From Dehalococcoidia bacterium (lineage in GTDB: Bacteria; Chloroflexota; Dehalococcoidia; Dehalococcoidales; JAUWYK01), in NCBI GenBank assembly GCA_030615865.1, contig JAUWYK010000062.1, positions 1 to 12,001 on the forward strand: a stretch of DNA of 12,001 nucleotides. The letters run 5' to 3'. Below, piece after piece: positions 7,072-12,001 of the stretch. The translations under genes and the position numbers were made by a program. Position 1 is the first letter of the stretch. The number at the start of each line of letters is the position of its first letter. The notes under the pieces were generated by a model. That model saw only the letters and a program-made list of their open reading frames with translations, searched no databases and was not told the DNA's origin.

Positions 7072-7404
7072 ATGAAGAAGATCCGGTTGGAACAGGTTAA
7101 GCCCTATGAGGCCCCTGGGCATTTCAATATGGTTGCGCTTAGGCTAAGCGGCAAAGATGAGACCGGGGCTGAGAAGTTCTGGGTAGGCCTCTCTCATTTC
7201 CTTCCCGGCGGTGGAGCCGAATTCGGCGCTACGCCAGCGGAGAAATACTATTTTGTCTTGGACGGAGAAATCACGGTTAAGACCAAGAAGGAAGAGGTAA
7301 CCCTAGGCCCGTGGGATTCGGTTTACATCGCTCCCAATGAAGGGAGGGAAATCATCAACAAGACCAATAAGCCAGTGAGTATGCTGGTAGTTATTAGCTA
7401 TTAG
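7072..7404 (+). CDS. Small cupin-domain protein lacking the usual metal-binding histidines
   Basis: 110-aa single-domain cupin. The frame opens upstream at 7012, overlapping the cyclase gene, but I start at ATG 7072 because AGGAGG (7061-7066) sits 5 nt before it and the domain begins there. The cupin barrel is visible as FLPGGGAEFGATPAEKYYFV through LDGEITV (43-69), then VTLGPWDSVYIAPNEG (76-91). The HxH of motif 1 is replaced by non-His residues, the metal-binding Glu position aligns with K58 (E57 adjacent), and motif 2 has R92/E93 where His is expected. It may therefore be a non-metal cupin acting as isomerase, binding protein or regulator rather than a dioxygenase. It lies 43 nt after the cyclase, within the operon. 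Confidence 0.82.
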   Translation: MKKIRLEQVKPYEAPGHFNMVALRLSGKDETGAEKFWVGLSHFLPGGGAEFGATPAEKYYFVLDGEITVKTKKEEVTLGPWDSVYIAPNEGREIINKTNKPVSMLVVISY

Positions 7405-7412
7405 GGTAGTTT

Positions 7413-7450
7413 CCCGTTTGGGTGGATATCTGTGAGACCCAGGTTACGGG
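7413..7450 (+). other. Intergenic hairpin between cupin and dehydrogenase genes
   Basis: CCCGT (7413-7417) pairs with ACGGG (7446-7450), and nested TGGGT (7419-7423) pairs with ACCCA (7437-7441), leaving a 13-nt loop and a small asymmetric internal loop. No T-run follows, so it is not an intrinsic terminator. It could be an RNA-processing or stability element dividing the operon; chance is not excluded. Confidence 0.4.
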
Positions 7451-7489
7451 CGCTGTGCTGAACAACAACGGAGGTAAAAGTGGGCATTT

Positions 7490-8443
7490 ATGCAAGCTGA
7501 AGATATTAGGAATATTTCTGTGATCGGCGCGGGTTTGATGGGACATGGAATTGCCCAGTTTTTTGCATCTAAGAATTACAATGTTCATCTGTTAGATGTC
7601 AAAGATGAGTTGCTGTCAAAGGCTGTTGAAAATATCAGGGTAAACCTCTCCATGATGGCCAGGAAGGCAATCATCTCGGAGAGTGTAGTCGATACAGTCA
7701 TAAGCAGGATAAAAACTACTACGAACATGGCTGAGGCAACTTTAGATGCTCAATTAGTTATCGAGGCCATCCCCGAAGATCTGGAGTTAAAGCAGAAGGT
7801 TTTTCAGGATTTAGACCAGCTTTGCCCTCCGCAGACCATTTTGGCTACCAATACATCTGTAATTAGTATCACGGAAATCGCAGCCAAGGCCCGCAACAGG
7901 GGGAGAATTCTGGGGACTCATTTCTGGAACCCCCCTTATATGATTCCGCTGGTGGAAGTAATTAAGGGAAAGGAAACTTCTGAGGAGGCCGTAGAAACGA
8001 CTTGTCACATCCTCAAAAACGCTGGTAAACACCCAGTAAAGGTGATGAAGGATGTACCAGGGTTCATAGGTAACCGGCTTCAGCACGCGTTGTGGCGAGA
8101 AGCTATCTCTATTGTGGAAAATGGTATTGCTGATGCAGCCAGTGTTGACGAGGTGATAAAGGAAGGATTTGGCATTCGGCTTCCGGTCTTGGGGCCACTG
8201 GAGAACGCTGACATGGTGGGGCTTGATCTAACCTTAGCCATCCACGATTACATTCTAAAGTATCTAAACTCTTCTCCCAGCCCCTCGCCCCTTCTAAGGG
8301 AGAAGGTAGAAAGGGGGGAACTGGGGTTCAAAACGGGGCAGGGTTTCTACACTTGGTCTGTTGAAGAAGTACAGAGGTCTAGGGAACGTCTTTTAGAGTA
8401 CCTGTTGGATCGGGTGCGAAAGGAACCGAACAAAACAACATAG
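7490..8443 (+). CDS. 3-hydroxyacyl-CoA dehydrogenase-family protein (beta-hydroxy acid dehydrogenase)
   Basis: NAD-dependent dehydrogenase of the 3HCDH fold, 317 aa. The Rossmann part shows GAGLMGHG (13-20), acidic D36 selecting NAD, and IEAIPED (91-97). The catalytic set S123 (NTS), H144 (GTHFWNPP), E156 (LVEVIKG) and N195 (GFIGNRL) has spacing close to that of human HADH. The C-terminal domain, GFGIRLPVLGPLENADMVGL and GELGFKTGQGFYTW, recalls lambda-crystallin/L-gulonate 3-dehydrogenase and carnitine dehydrogenase, which act on free beta-hydroxy acids, as much as CoA-ester enzymes. The ATG has GGAGG 15 nt upstream, an unusually long spacing; the better spaced GTG at 7480 opens only a six-codon frame overlapping the start. 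BKACE follows, so the product is probably a beta-keto acid. Confidence 0.9.
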   Translation: MQAEDIRNISVIGAGLMGHGIAQFFASKNYNVHLLDVKDELLSKAVENIRVNLSMMARKAIISESVVDTVISRIKTTTNMAEATLDAQLVIEAIPEDLELKQKVFQDLDQLCPPQTILATNTSVISITEIAAKARNRGRILGTHFWNPPYMIPLVEVIKGKETSEEAVETTCHILKNAGKHPVKVMKDVPGFIGNRLQHALWREAISIVENGIADAASVDEVIKEGFGIRLPVLGPLENADMVGLDLTLAIHDYILKYLNSSPSPSPLLREKVERGELGFKTGQGFYTWSVEEVQRSRERLLEYLLDRVRKEPNKTT

Positions 8444-8542
8444 AACTTGATTACTGGCTTTACCATTATGTAGGTGGTTAGTTTTTGGGCTTACTAGTTC
8501 AGGAGACCACCGTAAAAAACGAAAAAATTTAGGAAGGGTAAA

Positions 8543-9478
8543 ATGGAAAAACTGATTGTAACAGCAGCAGTAACAGGCAATCTGACCGTTCCTACACAGA
8601 CCCCTTATCTACCGATTACCCCTGAGCAGATTGCCGACGATGCTGTAGCATCAGCTGAGGCTGGGGCGTCAATAGTTCATATTCATGCCCGTGACCCTAA
8701 AGACGGCAGGCCAACCACCGATCTAAGTATAATGCGAAGCATATTGACTAAAATAAAGGAGCGAAGTGATGTAATCATTTGCCCAACCACAGGGGGTGTA
8801 TCCGGCTTCACTGTACAGCAAAGATATGCGGTCCTTACCGAATTAAAGCCCGAGATTGCTTCCTGCGATGTGGGCAGCCTAAACTTCTCCGTCCACCCGA
8901 TTGCTGAGAGAATTAAGGATGAAGACTGGAAATATCCCTGGGAAAAGGAGCACCTATTAAAGACAAAGGGCTGGGTCTTTACCAATACCTTTGCTGACTT
9001 GGAGGCAGCAAGTTCACTTTTCAAGGAAAATGATGTTATGCCTGAATTCGGGATTTATGATATAAGTTATCTTTATAACCTTCGTTATCTGATTAGAAGG
9101 GGCTTTTTTGAACCACCTCTCCAGATGAACTTCGTCTTAGGAGTATTGGGAGGAATTGGTGGCGATGTTGGGGATATCGTCCACCTGAGGAATACTGCAG
9201 ATAGGCTATTCGGGCCTAACAACTACCACTGGGGCACTATTGGGCTGGGTTACCCGCTAGAATTTCACGCCGCAGCGGCGACAATGGCAATGGGTGGCAA
9301 CGTCAGGGTAGGCTTTGAAGACAATGTATTCATCGAGAGGGGAGTATTAGCTAAGAGCAACGCTGAGCTGGTGGAAAAGGTAGTAAGGATAGCTAAAGAG
9401 CTTGGCCGGGAAATAGCCACCCCAGATGAAGCCAGGGATATCCTCAAACTCAAGGGAAAGGACAAGGTTAACTTCTAG
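8543..9478 (+). CDS. Beta-keto acid cleavage enzyme (BKACE, DUF849 family)
   Basis: Zinc-dependent TIM-barrel enzyme, 311 aa, which in characterised members (such as Kce of lysine fermentation and the dehydrocarnitine enzyme) converts a beta-keto acid plus acetyl-CoA to an acyl-CoA plus acetoacetate. VHIHARDPKDGRPT (45-58) places H46 and H48, the metal ligands of Kce, at the same residue numbers. GNVRVGFEDN (252-261) supplies R255, E259 and D260, matching the spacing of Kce R226, E230 and D231. Length and the opening KLIVTAAVTGN are typical. AGGAAGGG (8531-8538) precedes ATG 8543. The neighbouring dehydrogenase and CoA transferase fit the flanking steps. BKACE substrates vary widely (amino, hydroxy, dicarboxylic and trimethylamino beta-keto acids), so the exact one is open. 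Confidence 0.93.
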   Translation: MEKLIVTAAVTGNLTVPTQTPYLPITPEQIADDAVASAEAGASIVHIHARDPKDGRPTTDLSIMRSILTKIKERSDVIICPTTGGVSGFTVQQRYAVLTELKPEIASCDVGSLNFSVHPIAERIKDEDWKYPWEKEHLLKTKGWVFTNTFADLEAASSLFKENDVMPEFGIYDISYLYNLRYLIRRGFFEPPLQMNFVLGVLGGIGGDVGDIVHLRNTADRLFGPNNYHWGTIGLGYPLEFHAAAATMAMGGNVRVGFEDNVFIERGVLAKSNAELVEKVVRIAKELGREIATPDEARDILKLKGKDKVNF

Positions 9479-9483
9479 AGCCC

Positions 9484-10185
9484 ATGATAAACAAGATAAT
9501 GCCCAGCATTGAATTAGCAATAGCCGGGATCAAAGATAGTGCAGTCATAATGATCGGTGGCTTTGGACAGGCAGGGACACCGTTTAACCTAGTCCAAGCG
9601 CTGGTTGAACAAGGAACACAAGGGTTGACAGTAATATGCAATTCTATTTCGCAGGCTGTCCCCTTAGTTGAAAATAGGCGCGTCAGAAAGCTGATTGCTT
9701 CCTTTCCCATTTGGGTTGATCGAACCAGACCTAACCCGCTAGACGAGCAGATTCCGGCAGGGAAAATTGAGCTGGTAACCATACCTCAGGGGACCTTAGC
9801 TGAGGCAATTAGGGCTGCCGGGGCAGGCATAGCTGCTTTCTATACCATCACTGGAGTAGGAACATTTGTTGAAGAGGGAAAAGAGAAGAGGATTTTTAAC
9901 GGGAAAGAATGCCTGTTAGAGCTAGCCCTTAAGGCAGATGTGGCTCTGGTAAAGGCATATAAGGGTGATAGGATGGGCAATCTTGTCTATCGCATGACAG
10001 CCAGAAACTTTAACCCGCTAATGGCAATGGCGGCTGAGCTCACCATTGCCGAGGTTGAGGAGATTGTAGATGTTGGGGAGTTGGCCCCAGAGTTTATTGT
10101 TACTCCTGGGATTTTCGTAGATCGAGTTGTGAAAGCCCCGAAAAGGGGAGAATGGATGTATCAAAGTGAAAGCAAGCTTAAGTAG
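9484..10185 (+). CDS. Family I CoA transferase, subunit A (acetate/acetoacetate type)
   Basis: Alpha subunit of a heteromeric family I CoA transferase (AtoD/ScoA/CtfA-like), 233 aa. Visible family segments: MIGGFGQAGTP (23-33), AGIAAFYTITGVGTFVEEGK (114-133), ADVALVKAYKGDRMGN (149-164), and TARNFNPLMAMAAELTIAEV (about 171-190), ending TPGIFVDRVVKAP. It starts 5 nt after the BKACE stop with only a poor ribosome site, so translation is probably coupled. With subunit B it should shuttle CoA between the acyl-CoA made by BKACE and acetoacetate, giving acetoacetyl-CoA for thiolysis. Family resemblance is clear; the acyl donor is inferred from context. Confidence 0.93.
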   Translation: MINKIMPSIELAIAGIKDSAVIMIGGFGQAGTPFNLVQALVEQGTQGLTVICNSISQAVPLVENRRVRKLIASFPIWVDRTRPNPLDEQIPAGKIELVTIPQGTLAEAIRAAGAGIAAFYTITGVGTFVEEGKEKRIFNGKECLLELALKADVALVKAYKGDRMGNLVYRMTARNFNPLMAMAAELTIAEVEEIVDVGELAPEFIVTPGIFVDRVVKAPKRGEWMYQSESKLK

Positions 10186-10831
10186 AGAGCTGATTGCTCT
10201 CAGGGCAGCTAAAGAATTGTCTGAAGGTATGTATGTTAATCTAGGCATCGGCTTACCTACTTTGGTTTCGCAATTCATCCCCGAAGGCATGGAAGTTATG
10301 CTTCATGCTGAGAACGGAGTGTTGGGCTACGGGCGCATCACCATTGAAGACAAAGAGATGGATATCGATCTGGTTAATGCTGGATTACAGCCTATCGTTT
10401 TACGACCCGGCGCGTCATTTTTTAATCACGCTGACAGCTTTGCCATGATCCGAGGTGGACACATTGACCTAGCAATTCTTGGTGGTTACCAGGTGTCAGA
10501 GAAGGGAGATTTGGCAAACTGGACAACTTCTTTAGAAAAGGTAGGTGCCGTTGGCGGAGCAATGGACCTAGCTTGCGGAGTCAAAAGGGTGGTAGTGCTT
10601 ATGCAGCATGTCACTGCTTCAGGTAAGCCTCGTATAGTAAAACAGTGTACCTACCCGCTCACTGCCAGAGGGGTGGTTGACACTATCATTACTGATGTAG
10701 CTGTCATTGAAGTCGGTAGAGAGGGGCTTGTTATAAAAGAGATTGCTCCAGGTTGGACACCTGAGGAGGTTCAATCCCTGACCGAGCCGAAACTCATGGT
10801 GGCTCCCGACCTTAGAGAAATTGAGCTCTAA
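10166..10831 (+). CDS. Family I CoA transferase, subunit B (acetate/acetoacetate type)
   Basis: Beta subunit (AtoA/ScoB/CtfB-like), 221 aa, carrying the active site. LGIGLPTLVSQFIPEG (26-41) is followed by AENGVLGYG (48-56), whose E49 aligns with the Glu that forms the covalent CoA thioester. DLAILGGYQVSEKGDLANW (about 101-119) and GAVGGAMDLACGVKRVVV (127-144) are standard for the family. The only suitable start is GTG 10166, which overlaps the 3' end of subunit A by 20 nt, indicating tight coupling for 1:1 assembly. It is the last gene of the rightward operon; no strong terminator directly follows. Confidence 0.94.
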   Translation: MKASLSRELIALRAAKELSEGMYVNLGIGLPTLVSQFIPEGMEVMLHAENGVLGYGRITIEDKEMDIDLVNAGLQPIVLRPGASFFNHADSFAMIRGGHIDLAILGGYQVSEKGDLANWTTSLEKVGAVGGAMDLACGVKRVVVLMQHVTASGKPRIVKQCTYPLTARGVVDTIITDVAVIEVGREGLVIKEIAPGWTPEEVQSLTEPKLMVAPDLREIEL

Positions 10832-10951
10832 CCTCTTAAAACAACAGGGCCTTTGCCAGGGGAAACTGAGGTGTTAGTAGTCTTATCCTTTTCCCCAACT
10901 GGTTTAAATATTTTACCTCCGCCTCTCGTGTTGGGTTGCCTTAGCTGTAAT

Positions 10952-10976
10952 CGGGCAAGTGGCATCCCGCCTTTTT
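10952..10976 (+). terminator. Weak candidate intrinsic terminator of the catabolic operon
   Basis: CGGG (10952-10955) can pair with CCCG (10966-10969) over a 10-nt loop, followed by CC and TTTTT (10972-10976). The four-pair stem is short, so termination here is doubtful, but it is the only GC stem with a T-run after the last gene. Confidence 0.25.
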
Positions 10977-11020
10977 GATTATATGTTTCGTCTCATACTG
11001 AACAATGGCCCAGCATTTAT

Positions 11021-11049
11021 GAGGTAACAATCGCTTGTTTTGTTACTTC
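11021..11049. repeat. 10-bp inverted repeat with 9-nt spacer near the integrase
   Basis: GAGGTAACAA (11021-11030) and TTGTTACTTC (11040-11049) are inverted copies with one G-T position, separated by TCGCTTGTT. As RNA this is a 10-pair hairpin without a T-run. As DNA, two inverted arms around a short spacer is also the layout of tyrosine recombinase core sites, and a recombinase gene lies about 530 nt away. Both roles are inference. Confidence 0.55.
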
Positions 11050-11153
11050 CGTCGTTAGCTTGAACGTAGGCTACAAGGCACCAATCCTTGTTCCACTTGC
11101 GAAGTTACACGATGGCATTTGTTGAAGCCTATCAAGGCCTCCGTCATAGGAAG

Positions 11154-11411
11154 CTAGTTCATCTTATTATCGAGGTAAAGTTGATTGATGCGCTCGGCGA
11201 GTTTGTGTCGAGCGTCAGCATCGGTCAAAATGTCAGCATTGTGCTGAACCCAGTCTTGCAGTACATATGTAACGAGTCGATTCACCGGGATTCCCATGAT
11301 TGCAGCCAACATCAACCAGCGAACCTTTACCTTTTCTGGTACGCGAATACCCCAGATAATTGTTCTTATTGGTTCTTTGCCTTTTCTGAATATCTCTAAT
11401 AGGTTCTTCAT
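11154..11411 (-). CDS. Small putative ribbon-helix-helix DNA-binding protein
   Basis: 85-aa protein of unknown specific function. After a basic N-terminus (MKNLLEIFRKGKEPIR) comes a strand-like IIWGIRVPEKVKVRW (about 18-32). Two helices separated by a turn follow, WLMLAAIMGIPVNRLVTYVL (32-51), the pattern of CopG/Arc-type ribbon-helix-helix proteins (strand with a Pro-led helix, then IPVNRL before helix 2). The C-terminus is charged and helical, possibly for oligomerisation. ATG 11411 has only a modest AGGA upstream. Its upstream region carries a GTTAACA/TGTTAAC palindrome that could be its own operator. It lies between a recombinase and the catabolic operon, so a role in control of a mobile element is plausible. 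Fold assignment is by pattern only. Confidence 0.6.
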   Translation of the reverse strand: MKNLLEIFRKGKEPIRTIIWGIRVPEKVKVRWLMLAAIMGIPVNRLVTYVLQDWVQHNADILTDADARHKLAERINQLYLDNKMN

Positions 11412-11446
11412 CGCAATTATTCCTACCTTTGAATATAGGCGTGATT

Positions 11447-11462
11447 GTTAACAGATGTTAAC
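11447..11462. promoter_or_regulatory. Operator-like palindrome upstream of the small RHH-type gene
   Basis: GTTAACA (11447-11453) and TGTTAAC (11456-11462) form a perfect 7-bp inverted repeat with a 2-nt spacer, 35 nt upstream of the ATG at 11411. On the minus strand a TATAGT-like -10 box overlaps its upstream edge. Position and symmetry suit binding of a dimeric repressor such as the RHH-like protein itself. Two more short palindromes, GTTTAAAC (11508-11515) and CTTGGCCAAG (11520-11529), lie further upstream. Confidence 0.4.
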
Positions 11463-11580
11463 TATATTACATTCGATTCAATTTTTGCACATGCTGAGGC
11501 AGAAATCGTTTAAACTGTGCTTGGCCAAGTTACCTCTAACACCTTGCAAATTGCATCACCTCTCGTTAAGCAATTATCAC

Positions 11581-12001
11581 CTAGGATGTGCCCCTGCTCC
11601 ATAGCCTTTCATACCACTGTTGGTGCTCCTCCCCCGCTACCTTCCGGTACTTTGCTGTGGTGTTGAAGCTTACATGACCGAGGTGCTCCTGAAGAAGCCT
11701 GAGACCATCTCCGGAGTCATCTTGTTTCACCGCATGTACCGCAAAGGCATCTCTGAGACGGTGGGGGCTCACACCTCTAATTCGCCCTGTCTCTGGGTTA
11801 ACCAGGGTGGGAAGTCCGGCCCTGGCGGCAGAGTGCCTTACTATTTGCCAGGCACGATGTCGATTGACAGGAAATACTAACTCCTTTATCTTTTGGCTGC
11901 TGATGTAATCAGCCAACATCTTAAGGGTATCCTGGTCTACGGGGAGAGTTCTTATTCGACGGTGCTCATATTCTTCGGTCAGATGAACCTGCACCTTAGC
12001 C
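11581..12001 (-). CDS. Tyrosine recombinase/integrase, C-terminal catalytic part (runs off right edge)
   Basis: The frame is open to the window edge, so this is the C-terminal part of a longer phage-integrase-family (PF00589) protein; a GTG at 11994 is internal, not the start. Counting from that GTG, the catalytic pattern is H78-R-L-R81 (in SPHRLRDAFAVHAV), LGH with H107, and nucleophile Y116 (in TTAKYRKV). The first catalytic Arg and the N-terminal DNA-binding domain lie beyond the window. EEYEHRRIRTLPVD at the left of the fragment is the beta-hairpin before the FPVNRHRAWQIVRHSAARAGL helix region. The visible part looks intact and probably active. It performs site-specific DNA strand exchange, suggesting an integrated element to the right. 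Confidence 0.88.
   Translation of the reverse strand, partial: AKVQVHLTEEYEHRRIRTLPVDQDTLKMLADYISSQKIKELVFPVNRHRAWQIVRHSAARAGLPTLVNPETGRIRGVSPHRLRDAFAVHAVKQDDSGDGLRLLQEHLGHVSFNTTAKYRKVAGEEHQQWYERLWSRGTS

Larger units (their letters stand above)
10832..11153. other. Gene-free stretch between the CoA transferase and the element-like right flank
   Basis: No coding region is convincing on either strand in these 322 nt. It contains a weak terminator candidate around 10952-10976 and a 10-bp-arm hairpin at 11021-11049. Transcription converges here: the catabolic operon from the left and the small minus-strand gene from the right. No tRNA or other RNA gene was recognised. Confidence 0.6.

Noticed and set aside
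8270..8340. C-rich then G-rich segment in the dehydrogenase gene, resembling a dispersed inverted repeat
   Set aside because: It encodes the SPSPLLREKVERGELG stretch that matches the family consensus, so the composition is explained by coding.
8473..8511. GGTGGT/ACCACC inverted repeat before the BKACE gene
   Set aside because: Six-base arms with a 27-nt loop and no T-run on the plus strand are too weak to support a terminator or riboswitch.
10855..10903. GGGGAA/TTCCCC pairing after the last CoA-transferase gene as a terminator
   Set aside because: The loop is long, the outer CCA/TGG pairs need a bulge, and there is no clean U-tract.
11088..11399. Plus-strand open frame of 103 codons
   Set aside because: It is antisense to the small RHH-like gene, has no ribosome site, and its translation is low-complexity without recognisable motifs.
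11549..11575. AATTGC/GCAATT repeat just after the recombinase stop as a terminator
   Set aside because: The stem is AT-rich, six pairs long, with a 15-nt loop and no following T-run in the direction of the gene.

Overview
The window reads as a bacterial catabolic locus of moderate GC with good Shine-Dalgarno sequences and a lipoprotein-type solute-binding protein. The protein style (branched-chain-type transporters, BKACE enzymes, family I CoA transferases, LivG/LivF variants) would suit an anaerobic or subsurface bacterium such as a Dehalococcoidia-type Chloroflexota or a clostridial-type Firmicute. That placement is inference only, because no marker gene is present.

Left part (1-5129, minus strand): a complete high-affinity branched-chain-type (LIV/HAAT) ABC transporter operon. 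It is transcribed right to left: lipoprotein binding protein, LivG-type ATPase, LivF-type ATPase, LivH-type permease, LivM-type permease. It is followed after 74 nt by the start of a RidA/YjgF-family gene that runs off the left edge. A near-consensus sigma70-type promoter (TTGACA, 17 nt, TATAAA) sits upstream of the binding protein. A perfect 16+16 bp inverted repeat separates the binding-protein gene from livG.

Middle (5462-10831, plus strand): a divergent seven-gene catabolic operon. It encodes an SDR oxidoreductase, a cyclase-family metal hydrolase, a small cupin, a 3-hydroxyacyl-CoA-dehydrogenase-fold dehydrogenase, a beta-keto acid cleavage enzyme (BKACE/DUF849) and the two subunits of a family I CoA transferase. 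The last four genes suggest a route: a beta-hydroxy acid is oxidised to a beta-keto acid. BKACE then exchanges it with acetyl-CoA to give an acyl-CoA plus acetoacetate, and the CoA transferase moves CoA onto acetoacetate. The SDR, cyclase and cupin probably act earlier, on a ring or side chain of the imported compound. RidA would fit an imine or enamine intermediate, hence a nitrogen-containing substrate. The substrate cannot be named from sequence.

Right part (10832-12001): a gene-poor stretch with a 10-bp-arm hairpin at 11021-11049, a small ribbon-helix-helix-like protein on the minus strand, a palindrome-rich region, and the catalytic C-terminal part of a tyrosine recombinase that enters from the right edge. 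This looks like the border of an integrated or decayed mobile element next to the catabolic locus. No tRNA, rRNA, CRISPR array or transcriptional regulator of the catabolic genes was seen.
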